Origin: Aspidapion aeneum
Lineage: Eukaryota; Arthropoda; Insecta; Coleoptera; Brentidae
NCBI GenBank assembly: GCA_963576565.1
Contig: OY755039.1
Location: 128,596,640-128,660,639 of the forward strand
Direction of reading: 5' to 3'
Length of the DNA stretch: 64,000 nucleotides
In this document: piece by piece, positions 46,931 through 57,632 of the stretch
Layout: the number at the start of each line of letters is the position of its first letter
Position numbering within the stretch: the first letter of the stretch is position 1
The notes under the pieces: generated by a model
Seen by the model: only the letters and a program-made list of their open reading frames with translations
Databases searched by the model: none
What the model was told of the DNA's origin: nothing
Made by a program: the position numbers and the translations under genes

Positions 46931-48880
46931 AATATTACGATATTTATATGAAATGTACTATAAAATTATAAATAATTAAGCCGAACCTTACAAAAACTCG
47001 AACTGTATTTGGGCATTTTTTGTCTTTTGATAAAATGTAAAATTCGGAATAAAAAGGTACTAAAAAAACCACAATACCGAAAACACCCAAAAAAATAGGA
47101 AAAAACCTTGGAAAATAAATTAAACAGTGCGAAAAATAGCGTATAAACATCGTGATAAAAGTTTCATTTTATCCCTTGATATATTATATACTATTAATAA
47201 ACTTTTAACATAGAAATGTATTTCTGTCCTGTTTGTTTATTTATTACGTATTATTTTTATACAAAAACAGAAATAATATTTAAAAGAAAATGATTTTTAA
47301 CAATAATACCTACAATAAATATTCATAACCCAAAAACTCAAGGAACATATTTTTTATTTCTTAAGCTGTATAAAAACGAGTTCTTTTTAAGTTTTATTAA
47401 AACATTTTTCTTTTCTCAGACTGTATAAAAATGAGTATTTTTCACGAACGTCTATGGAATTTTGTACACACATACAAAAAATAATCACCACTTTAATAAT
47501 TTGACCAGGATCCTCACTTAGTCAGATTTTTCTGGCAGATTTTAAAGAAATAATTTGACATTCCCTTAAAAATCCGTTCAAATATAACGGTGGCAACAGC
47601 GTAGAGCTAATTTTGTAGCGACCCTTCCACGATATGCAGTTAGTCCCTCTTTGTTAATTTTACCGTGAAAAACAAAGAAAGAAAGTAAACTTAGCTGACC
47701 TCATAAAGAAAACGAATAGGACTCATAAATTTGAAAGAAATGTGACGAAATGTGACGAAATCTGACATTTCAGTTTGTGTGGTTAATGGTCTTCTGCTTT
47801 GAATTTATTTACAATTTTTAAATTAAAAATTTTCAACAAATTACGGGTTTTTAATTAAAAACAAATATTATATCGTGAAGCTACATCTATCAAAAAGTGG
47901 GAAATGGCCTTTTAGGTAAGTTTTTAAGTTTAAAATTTGCCTTTTAAGCGAGAAATCTTAAGCGCCAGATTTTGTCACATTTTTTCAAATTTCGGCAGAT
48001 TTTTTGAAATGTAAAGAATTGCCCCCATCAAGCGCCATCTTTGTGTCGGTTGGACAAGCTATTTTTTTTTCAAAAATTTTAATGAGCTGGTTAGAAGCTT
48101 TATTAGAAGTGAGTAAAAATAAATCTTGTACAAAAATTAAAGAAAATATCAAAGAAAAACTAATTTTTTAAATTGTAGCCGCCATTCTGTTTTAAAGGAA
48201 ACGATGTTGACTTTTTTAAAAGTTTGAAAATGAGTAGATCCTACTTAAAGTAAATCTATCAAAATAATTAAATCTTTCCTAAAACAGGAAATTCATTTTT
48301 TTCTTAGCTTTGTCTGCAGTCATCTTCATTCTGACGCGGAGAAATCGGGGAGCCTCAAATAAAAATTTAGCTATGGATGTTAGATACCACCATGCCAAAT
48401 ATAAACCCTTTTTCCAGCTGTTTCTTAAAATTCCCTACAAATTTACTGAACTATAAGCAATGCTATATTAAGTGTCCAATCATACTTTAAAAATATTTGT
48501 ATACTTATAGAACTGATAAATTACTAAGGTTCTTAATTTACCATCGTTGAATGTTCCTTTTAAGTATTGAGCAGTCTAAAGAGGAACATTTATCTTATCT
48601 CAAACTGTCACCTTTGTAAGTCGTCAATAATAATTATTTCAACCCCAAACTAGAAAGTTTAAGCTGTCCCGATTGCTTTAAAAGACCTCAACCCTAAAAT
48701 GTTAAATGAGGCCCTGTATTTTCTTTACAGATTATAAAAGAGACTTTAAGGTAGGGGGGCCAGGGGTGCGCGATGAAAAGGGGGTACTAGTTTTTACGCG
48801 AGTATGCTATTGATTTCTTAAAATCAATTTTTCGAAAAAATTTGAGTTAGTTAAGATGCTCTTACGAAGGCTGTCTTTCA
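46931..48880. other. AT-rich DNA with scattered repeat ends
   Basis: No gene. TTTTTGAAATGTAAAGAATTGCCCCC near 48003-48028 is the inverse of GGGGGCAATTCTTTAAAATTTG at 40003-40024, so a repeat family has one end here and one at 40 kb. GAAATGTGACGAAATGTGACG is a small direct repeat near 47738. A C- and G-rich word lies at 48753-48785. Confidence 0.35.
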
Positions 48881-49219
48881 TATTTTGCATATAAGTACAT
48901 AGAGTGCGACACTGATCAAATGTCGCTACTAAAACTTAACCTTTACCTAACATAAATTCAAAACGTCAGTGCGATGCACGGTCTCTAAATAAACCGGTTG
49001 TCTGGTAACTCCCAGCCAATAAGAACTCGGCAGCCTATGACCCGGCAATTTTCCTGCTCCACGATCAATAAAGAGAGACCTATACATAATATTATGAGAG
49101 AAATAAAGATAGACGCCGTAAAAATACCAAAATCTATTAAAAAATTCAATAATTTAAAAATTTATGATAAAAATTCCAACAGTTTTATAAATATCAGATT
49201 CCGGGCACGATTGTAAATA

Positions 49220-49350
49220 GTTTCCACCAATGCATGCCCACTCCGATTCAAAAAACCCATCACGTGATGGCCCATGGATTTACACCGGTTTTAAATGCAG
49301 CGTCACCTGATACGTTTTTTGAATCGGGGTGGGCATGTATTGGTGGAAAC
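49220..49350. repeat. 131-bp palindrome (MITE-like)
   Basis: GTTTCCACCAATGCATGCCC then ACTCCGATTCAAAAAAC at the left pairs with GAATCGGGGTGGGCATGTAT then TGGTGGAAAC at the right, leaving a loop of about 55 bp. It lies inside the P-like element. No clear target duplication. Confidence 0.75.
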
Positions 49351-50001
49351 AGGGTATAAAGCAAACCAGCCACATAATGTTGATTTTTTTGGTGGATAGG
49401 AAGTAATTATTATGAGTTTTTTTTAAAGAAATCTTATCAAAAAAATTAAAGAAAGGAAATTAAAATGACTATGGCAGTAAGGGAACATTCATAAAAAACA
49501 TAAGGCAAAGATTCAGGATTTTTCATCGCCCCTTCTTTAACGCATTTTCAAGAAAAATTATAATAAAAATACATTGACTGTTACCCAAGGCTAATACTCC
49601 TTCTCTCCTGTTTGAGCAGTATACAGGGTGTTCAAAGTTAAGCGTCCACCATTGCTACTTTTTTATTATTAAAGATAGAATAAAATTTAAATTGGGAAAC
49701 TAGTAGAATTTTTGATGATCTTTAAGATGCTTAAATCATAAAAAATCGAACATCGAGTTTTCAGGTTTTTTCAAAAAACATAAAACCAATTTTAATTTAA
49801 ACATCCCTGCATTTTATAACTTTCCAAAATTCTACCAGCTTGCCAATTTAAACTTTTTTATACTTTTAATAACAAATAAGTTAGCAATGGTGGACATTTA
49901 CCTTGGAACACCCAGTATATAAATTAAGAATGGTACTCATCAGTTTTTTAAATATTATATTCCAAGTAACAAAAAACCATACCGATCTAATTATAGAATA
50001 G

Positions 50002-50512
50002 TTACAAAATAATTTTCTTTAACTTTTTTATTGTTTTTCGACTTTCATCACTCCCGGTATCATCAAGCTTTCGTTTTATTGTAGATTCGTTTTGCTTTTT
50101 GGTATTTATAAATGTGATTCTTATCATTACTCTTTGTTTTACAAATGAATTTACCAATTTATATGGAATAGAAACTTTTTTAAATATAAATTTAGTGGAC
50201 CGCTTCAAAATATTTGTTTTAAATATAAAATTGCTACCATGCAATTTTATGAAACATTTGTCCATTTTGTTAACATTTTCTTTCCATGATGGTGAAGGCT
50301 CAGTTAAGCCTCCAAAAGAAAGGCTTTGCACCCAAGATGGCATGGCATATGAATGCATGTTTGTTGGTTCATTTTCATACGTATAGCAACCAAATTCAGG
50401 GAAATCATTGTGATTCTTTTGTGCTAGAAATCCTGCAATATAGACTAAACCATCTTTTTCACACATATTTTTTGTAGATGTTGATACAGAAGATGAAGTA
50501 GTGTAGGCAATT
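50002..50512 (-). pseudogene. P-element/THAP9-like transposase, C-terminal fragment
   Basis: The minus-strand frame is open from about 50512 (ATG at 50466) to 50002. It contains CEKDGLVYIAGFLAQK, EFGCYTY, WVQSLSFGGLTEPS, a KMDKCFIKLHG block, then SFVKQRVMIRITFIN and a Lys-rich end (KRKLDDTGSDE, KTIKKLKKIIL). The order YIAG-(V/F)-x-x-K, WI..LS.GGLT.PS, F..HG and F...R...RI..(L/I)N is that of the C-terminal part of P/THAP9 transposases. The THAP DNA-binding domain and most of the RNase H-like catalytic core are absent from the element. The basic tail could be a nuclear signal. The frame is intact, so deletion and not point decay disabled it. Confidence 0.7.
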
Positions 50513-50995
50513 ATTTACGTTTGATTTTTGACCTGAATTTAGTATAAAATAATAACAGGCGGCTAAAATTTATTTTAGTTAGTCTTTAATATATTTATAG
50601 CAAGCATAGAACAGGTATAAATACTACTTACAAGACCCAAAATGTACAAAATTTCCTGACAAAAGACGAAATTAAGTTATAAACTAATAAACAGCGTTGG
50701 ACTGCAGATTCCTGGAAAACTGTGACGTAGCTCTGACGTCACGGCCGTCATGACACCGAGTTACCAGACAACCGGTTTATTTAGAGACCGTGAGTGCGAT
50801 GCACATAGTTTTATAGTTACAGTGAATTTTTTAAATTAATAAATCAGTCGAAAAATGGAATTAAACCGAGAACATTTTTGGGCTGTAATTTTTGACAAAT
50901 TTCAACGGAAATTATCTTAAGAATAATATCTTGCCGAGTTGATATTTGTTTTCGGTAATGAAGCACCATATTAGTTGACAGTTTTTCGTTGGTAT

Positions 50996-51827
50996 CAGTG
51001 TTGCCACCTCTACCGATTTTTCGGTAGATCTACCGATTTAGCCTTTTACTTTACGATATACCGAATTACTATAGTTTTCGACCGATTTTTTTTTTTCGAT
51101 ATAAACTTGTTTTTTTTTGATGCGCCTCATAATCCCGATAAAAAAAACACCAAAAATAAAATATTCTTTTTATGTAAGATCTAAAATAAAAATTTTATGT
51201 CAAGCCATTGTTTTTAAAAGTGTATTTATGGCGCCATCTCTTGGATTGTGCGATATACTCAGCCGGCAGCCGCAAGCGGCATTAAAGATCACGCTATTAT
51301 AAACCCTGAGGTTTTTTTTATAATATTATCTACCTAATAGGGACCTATTGCAATAAAGCCAGGCACAAATTCTGCCGGGCACTATATTGACAGTTTCACA
51401 TTATAAGAACAGCTGTCTTCTTTCAAAATAAGGCCATTGTGTATTATAAGAGCTGGAATTAATAGTGACGCCACAATTAATGGAAAATAAACGACTGGAT
51501 TTCTAAATTCGACTTTGGTATGTCAATTTTGAAAGACCAACTGTCAGTTTTTAATGCAAAACTGTCAACATAGTGCCCGGCACAATTTGTGCCTGGCTTT
51601 ATTGCAATAGGTCCCTAGTATGTATCTAATTTTTTTATTTAGTTCTTAATTTTGATATTTTGTCAGTAAAAACAAATCGTAGAAATACAATTTGCCTACT
51701 AAATCAATCCAAACGATCAATAGTTCTCCAGCACTGCTTGCTGAGATGATTAAAAAATCTACCGAAATCTACCGATTTTTCTCAAAGCCTTCTATCGAAG
51801 ATCTCAGGGTCGAGGGTGGCAACACTG
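50996..51827. mobile_element. hAT-like non-autonomous element (832 bp) inside mariner
   Basis: The terminal inverted repeats are CAGTGTTGCCACC / GGTGGCAACACTG. GTTGGTAT stands on both sides (50988-50995 and 51828-51835), an exact 8-bp duplication as made by hAT transposases. Removing the element rejoins the mariner FRWY codons. Below each end are clustered TACCGATTT or ATCGGTAGAT words in both directions, resembling hAT subterminal binding sites. No transposase is encoded. It holds the TA-MITE at 51340. Confidence 0.85.
51340..51615. mobile_element. TA-MITE copy 3 (276 bp), nested in the hAT-like element
   Basis: The ends are GGGACCTATTGCAATAAAGC and its complement, with AGGCACAAATT and a CGGGCACTAT word continuing the inverted repeat (about 45 bp). 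It is flanked by TA on both sides (51338-51339, 51616-51617). The internal words TTTGGTATGTCAATTTTGAAAG and CTGTCAGTTTT match copies at 6458 and 7585, but the termini differ, so this is a subfamily. Confidence 0.85.
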
Positions 51828-52589
51828 GTTGGTATTGATAATTCCAGAGTGAAAGGATTAGCCTTAGCGACGATCCAAAGTCAGGTGCACCAAAAACATC
51901 TGTCTCCCAGGAAAAAATCGATGCTGTACGTATGCTCATCACGGAAGATCGACATGTAACATATTGCGAGATTGAGGCTTCATTGAAGATTTCAAAAAAT
52001 TTTGCATCAAGAATTTGGGGTAAGAAAGTTAGTTTTCCACTGGATATCACATCTGTTAACTGAAGAACAGAAGAAGCTAGAGTCAATTGGTGTCAGAAAA
52101 CTCTAGACCGCTTTGAGGCAGGAAACTCTAAAAATGTGTATGACCCCGAAAATAAACTTTACTCGTCTGTCTCGAAGTGTATCTAAAAAGATAGTCGCAA
52201 CATTTGCCTCAAAAGCAGGTCATGCAGCAACGATTCCTCTAGAAGATCAAAGGACTTTTACTGCCATTTTTTTGCCAAAACTCATCTCTAAGCTTCGAAA
52301 AACGAACCCCGAACGACGAATCATCCTCCAAAAAGACAACGCAAGTTCGCACAAAGCACAAAAGACCATCGTCCATATATTTCCGACCTAAGTCCCAACG
52401 ATTTCTATACTTTGCCGAAAATCAAGAATGGACTGCGTAGTCAAAGAAAGAAGCAGTCGCCGCCTTCAAGAATGCAATTTTAACAGCACCAACAAATGAG
52501 TAGAATTACATCTTTAACAACTGGTTTGAGCGCATGCAAAAGTGCATTTATTTTCGTGGAGACTCGAAGTATTCTTCGAAAAACAATAA

Positions 52590-53869
52590 AGTCTTTGAAA
52601 GTTATATGGTGTTTTATTCCTGCTGCATATGCTAAACTTAAAAAAAACCCTTGTAGTACCTGTAGGAAAGAATGAGTATCATCTTGAAAACTATTGGAAA
52701 TGAAAGAAAATCTATTGCAGTCAATTACAAAATAAAATTATACTTAATCCTATTCATTGGGGTAAAATGACCTTTTAGGGTTTTCATGGAAAATAGATCC
52801 CCTGGCGAAAAAAAATAATTTCGAAAGTTATACATAATACTAGGTCTACAACTCTTGTATTAGTACACCTACGGGGGTCCAAGATCGAATGGACATCTAA
52901 TAAGTTTTGACAGTTAACTGTTTTGCCCTTACGTCACTCATCAGAACTAGGGTCACTACATCTTGGAAGCCTGGCGTCTCCATGGCTTCCAGGATGCAGT
53001 GACCCTAATCAGAACACTGCATGGTCAATGTGACACCTTTGTAAAGCTAAAGAGATGGCTTATAAACCTCATGTCACGATATTGGTAAGAGAAATAAACG
53101 AAATAATGTTTGAGAAACCGTATGCTTCTAACAAGTGGCGACATCTACTAAATATAAAAGAAACTAGCATCAGAGTCTGCTAATTTCTTGCTTGTAAGGT
53201 TCGTTAGGCCAGTAGTTCAAAGAAGATTTTTATACGAACAGAAAAAAAGTACTACACAAATATTACCTAAACAAATTGTAATAAATATTTTTATATTGCA
53301 AAATGAAAAAGAAATTATTAAATTTCCATTTTTCCTGTTAAATGTAGTAACCTAGTAATCATTTCCATATTTTATCAAAACGCGGCGCTCCATTAACCTT
53401 ATTCCTGCAAAAATTGTTTATTTTCAATACTGTATTTAAAGGAACAGGGCATTTCTTTGTTACCGCTTATTTTAGAAACTACTTAACCGATTTTAATGTA
53501 ATTTGGCATACATGATCTACAAGCTATTCGGTCTGGTTAACCCATTTTTTTTTATGGTATGACGTATGTAAGTCAGGCTAAATATATAAATTATAATGGT
53601 TACACGGACGGGATACACGACCTACGTAGTAGAAATGAGAATATTCATAACTTTTGAGTGTTCGGTACCGATCCATAGGTACTTTCGTGCAAAGTACATT
53701 AAATATTTGCACGTTTTGCAAAGTATTTTGCGATCCCAAGTTTTTGTTTTTGTGGCCAAAAAAAAATCTTCCTATAAATCTTATCTAAAAGGGCAGGGAA
53801 AAGTTTCTTCCAATTTACGCTTTTAAAAACTTGCCGGGAAAAACTTGACGAGAAAAAAAAATCATAAAC
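52590..53869. other. Gene-free; GGTCACTGCATCCTGG palindrome at 52949-53007
   Basis: AGGGTCACTACATCTTGGAAGCC faces GGCTTCCAGGATGCAGTGACCCT around a short loop (GGCGTCTCCAT type). The same palindrome forms the joints of the array at 55.6-57.6 kb. The rest is AT-rich; a 76-codon frame at 53596-53826 has no known domain. Confidence 0.55.
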
Positions 53870-54065
53870 TAACTTTTCGATCCTCCTTCAGGGAGGTCAA
53901 AATCGGTGTTATTGTCAGTTGATCGCATAAACATGTTCATTAGGGACGCTTTTTTTGGTGGTAAAAGGTAAGGAGCATTTTTGAACAGGTAGGGATATGT
54001 TTGCGACAAAGGTTAGGGTAACACCGATTTCAACCTACCAAAAGGAAGACAGGAAAGCTAATTAA
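53870..54065. repeat. AATCGGTGTTA palindromic repeat, copy 3
   Basis: TCCTTCAGGGAGGTCAAAAT then CGGTGTTA on the left faces TAACACCGATTTCAACCTAC then CAAAAGGAAGACAGGAAAGC on the right. TTTTTGAACAACTTTCCATTCGA just outside (about 54090) resembles the minisatellite that flanks copy 2 at 46 kb. Confidence 0.7.
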
Positions 54066-55625
54066 AGTAAACAATATTTATTTTTGAAAAAACGTTTTTG
54101 AACAACTTTCCATTCGAGCGAAAAAATTTAAGAAAAGTTTTAAAATTTTTTTAAAGGTAGGATTTTCACGACCTGATGCGGAATACCCGCTCTTGCTCGG
54201 TTTTTTGTTAAATACGTGCTTTGACGTCCAGGTGCACAAAGGCAGAGCACCTACCATTCTGTCTCAGTCATGAAAGTAGAAACATAATTGGAAATCGCTT
54301 TCACCACTGCGCATACTTAAAAAGGCACGACGGAAAGTTGATGACCATTTTTTATAGATTTAGTGCTAGCAGACGCCTCTAGAGGTCACCGTGGTGAATA
54401 GGCAGTAAAGAGTAAACATCTGGCAAATGTCTACTGTCATTAGACAACTGGCACTTGATTGGGAGCATAGGGTCACTACATCCTGAAAGCCTGATGCTGG
54501 AGACGCCTCACAGTAAAAAACATAGTTTTAAATTTAAAACTCGAAAGTGGTACATATAGGTCCACACTGATGCAAGTAAATTGACTACCATCACCTTAGT
54601 GTTAAATGTGGTAAAAAGCATGTTAACATATAGTGTTAGTTTTAGGTAAATAAAGTGTTAAACAAAATAATTTATAGGTTTGAAATGATCATGAGAGTGT
54701 TAAACTTATTTAATATTTGCAAAAAACTACATTGTTGATAGATACAGAGTGTAAATAGTATTAGTATTATAGTAAAATAACTGTACTCCTTGTAAAAGTA
54801 ACGCAAAACACTCAATCCGTTTATTCTACACCGCTAAGAAGACTAAATAATACTCTAATAATGTAAAGTTTTATTAATTTAGTGAAGAAATACACCCGTT
54901 GAGTGTTAAAAGTATACCTACTGGAAGGGTACATTGCACATTGAGAGTGTAAAACACACCCATATAGTGTCAAAACTACAGTGTTAAACGACACACTAAA
55001 TAAAATACATTTTATTTTAATAAACGGCGTTTATTAAACATTTAGAAAAGTTTAAACATAGGTAAGTATATTACTTTTTAACTGACTTAACAATAAATTA
55101 TTGATAACTACAAATATTTGTTTTTTCAAAAATAAAAATGGTTTATTCTTACTTATTTCTAATTAGAAATGTTTTACCATACCTAACATACACATACATA
55201 TAACTAAAATGCCGCGCAACAGAAGTGCAACTCGAAATTAGCAAGCGCCATAATGGATTCTTATGTCTCGGATTCATTTATTTTGCAACATTTCGTTTTA
55301 TTCCTCTGGGATAGTTTAAAAATTATTGATGATTCATTATTAAATGTTTAATGCGGTAGAGAGTATTTATCCGCGTACTTCGGGTGATACATTATAAACG
55401 AAATGCATTAGCATTGCACCAGCGTAAAAATCGTCTAATTTACTCTGGATTGGTTAGATGTTAACGCTAGAGAGTAAAATTTACAGCAGTTTATATGAAT
55501 ACCCACATTTTTCGGAAGAGTGGAAAATCATATATAAAATCATTTGTATGAGTGTTGAATTTAACATTCGACAAATTTACTTTACAAGAAATTAATTTTG
55601 CCAAGTAGAAATTTTTTACTGTGCA
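54066..55625. repeat. AT-rich stretch with a GTGTTAAA word cluster (54590-54980)
   Basis: GTGTTAAA or its near forms (GTGTTAAAC, AGTGTTAGT, GAGTGTAAA) occur many times between 54590 and 54980, with no fixed period. A lone half of the GGTCACTACATCCTG palindrome lies at 54470. No gene recognised. Confidence 0.45.
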
Positions 55626-57632
55626 TGCTTCCAGGATGCAGGGAACTTAAACTAGCGTCGTCTGTGGACGGAATTTATTTAAAGTAGGTACCTTGTCTCT
55701 GAAAAATTATCGGCATACTTTTTGCCTTCATTGCCTTATCAGGGTTTGCTTGCCACCACAAAAAATTGTTATCCGGACATTCGTTTATTTTCGGCTTATC
55801 CCGTTAAAGTAAATTTATTCTCTACTGTGGTACAAATAAGTCAGTTATAACTTTGTTCCTGCTGGACATTGGAATGGTCACAAAACCATCCGCAAACTCC
55901 TATTTGCTTTCCAGCTACACGTTGACTTAAAGTTTGTATTGTAAGTGCATTGTATTGCGAGCGCATTAGTATTATTCGTACTCTATGTACTTACTGTTTT
56001 ATTATTAGTCCCATGGCCTGTTGGAATGCCGGTACTGTACCGTGGTAAGAAATTCAACTATGCAGTAGCTGCCTTACTTGTACCGCAGTAAAGAATGAAT
56101 TTACGCAGGTTTAGGGTCACTGCATTCTGGAAGCCTGATGCTGGAGACGCCAGGCTTCTAGGATGCAGGGACCCTAAACTAGCGTTGTCTGTGGACGGAA
56201 TTTCTTTGAAGTAGGTACCTCGTCCCTGAAAAATTGTCGAATTTTCTCCATCCTTTCCGCCTTCATTGCCTTAGGCCTCAGAATGCTTTGCTTGCAACCA
56301 CAAAAAATTGTTATCCAGACATTCGTTTATTTTCGGCTTATCCCGTCCAAGTAAATTCATTCTTTACTGCGGTACAAATAAGTGAGTTATTAGCTTTGTT
56401 CCAGCTGGACATTGGAATGGTCATTCTCAAAATTGTGTTCCATCTACACGTTGACTAAACGTTTGTATTGTAAGTGCATTGTATTGCGAGCGCATAAGTA
56501 TTCTTAGTACTCTATATATTTACTGTTTTATTGCTAGTCCGATGGCCTGCTGCAACGCCGGCCGCTGCTGTATCGTGGTAAGAAATGCAACTATGCAGTG
56601 GCTGCCTTACCTGTACTGCATTAAACAATAAATTTACGCAGGTTTCGGGTCACTGCATCCTGGAAGCCTGATGCTGGAGACATCAGGCTTCCAGGATCCA
56701 GGGACCCTAACGTAGCGTTGTCTGTGGACGGAATTTTTTTGAAGTAGGTACCTCGTCCCTGAAAAATTGTCGAATTTTCTCCATCCTTTCCGCCTTCATT
56801 GCCTTAGGCCTCAGAATGCTTTGCTTGCAACCACAAACAATTGTTATCCAGACATTCGTTTATTTTCGGCTTATCCCGTCCAAGTAAATTCATTCTTTAC
56901 TGCGGTACAAATAAGTGAGTTATTAGCTTTGTTCCAGCTGTACATTGGAATGGTCATTCTCAAAATTGTGTTCCATCTACACGTTGACTAAACGTTTGTA
57001 TTGTAAGTGCATTGTATTGCGAGCGCATAAGTATTCTTAGTACTCTATGTATTTACTGTTTTATTACTAGTCCAATGACCTGCTGGAACGCCGGCCGCTG
57101 ATGTATCGTGGTAAGAAATGCAACTATGCAGTGGCTGCCTTACCTGTACTGCAGTAAAGAATAAATTTACGCAGGTTTAGGGTCACTGCCTCCTGGAAGC
57201 CTGATGCTGGAGACGTCAGGCTTCCAGGATCCAGGGACCCTAACGTCTGTGGACGGAATTTCTTTGAAGTAAGTACCTCGTCCCTGAAAAATTGTAGAAT
57301 TTTCTGCATCCTTTCCGCCTTCATTGCCTTAGGCCTCAGAATGCTTTGCTTGCAACCACAAAAAATTGTTATCCAGACATTCGGTTATTTTCGGCTTATC
57401 CCGTTCGAGTAAAATCATTCTTTACTACGGTAAAAATGAGTCAGTTATTAGCTTGGTTCCAGCTGGATATTGGACTGGTACACAAAACCGTCCACAAACT
57501 CCTATTTGCATTCCAGCTCCACGTTGACAAAAAATTATGTTATATTGGAAAGCCATTGTATTGCGGGCGCATTAGGATTTTTCGTACTCCTTCTTCTGTT
57601 TTATTGCCGGTCCGATGACCAGTTGGAACGCC
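55626..57632. repeat. Tandem array of four units of about 530 bp
   Basis: TCTGTGGACGGAATTT marks each unit at about 55661, 56188, 56721 and 57246 (spacing 527, 533, 525). Units join at a hairpin, GGTCACTGCATCCTGGAAGC facing GCTTCCAGGATSCAGGGACC. Each unit also holds an internal inverted pair: TTCTTTACTGCGGTACAAAT and TACCTGTACCGCAGTAAAGA. The last unit is partial and more diverged. The similar 74-codon frames at 56234 and 56767 are shared only by the two closest units and shift in others, so they are not counted as genes. Confidence 0.9.

Larger units (their letters stand above)
48977..50792 (-). mobile_element. P-superfamily-like DNA transposon (1.8 kb, internally deleted)
   Basis: The ends are perfect inverted repeats of about 35 bp: CACGGTCTCTAAATAAACCG then GTTGTCTGGTAACTC at 48977-49011, with the complement at 50758-50792. 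AGTGCGATG stands directly outside both ends (48968-48976 and 50793-50801), a 9-bp target duplication. The internal minus-strand frame matches the C-terminal region of P-element/THAP9-type transposases. The Drosophila P element makes 8-bp duplications, so the 9-bp figure may include a coincidental base. The element lacks most of the transposase, so it depends on another copy. It lies directly upstream of the mariner reading frame, and a 131-bp palindrome is nested in it. Confidence 0.75.
50855..52589 (+). pseudogene. mariner transposase pseudogene, split by a hAT-like insertion
   Basis: The start (ATG at 50855, MELNREHFWAVIFDKF, FGNEAPY, TVFRWY) is typical of mariner transposases. After the insertion at 50996-51835 come DRHVTYCEIEASLKIS, ARVNWCQKTLDRF, RSVSKKIVATFASKAGHAAT, IPLEDQRTF, IILQKDNASSH, SPNDFY and RMQKCI-like remnants. 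The segment with the first catalytic aspartate (the TGDE motif of the family) is missing, and the stretch between the second aspartate (DNASSH) and the third (SPND) is shortened. Several stops and frame changes are present. Terminal repeats were not found. It is dead. Confidence 0.85.

Noticed and set aside
46648..46932. 94-codon Phe/Glu/Arg-repeat protein
   Set aside because: A translation of the 31-bp minisatellite; the unit length does not keep codon identity.
56234..56991. Near-identical 74-codon frames repeated 533 bp apart, as a possible duplicated small gene
   Set aside because: They follow the tandem DNA unit; the first and fourth units do not keep the same frame, so conservation is of DNA and not protein.
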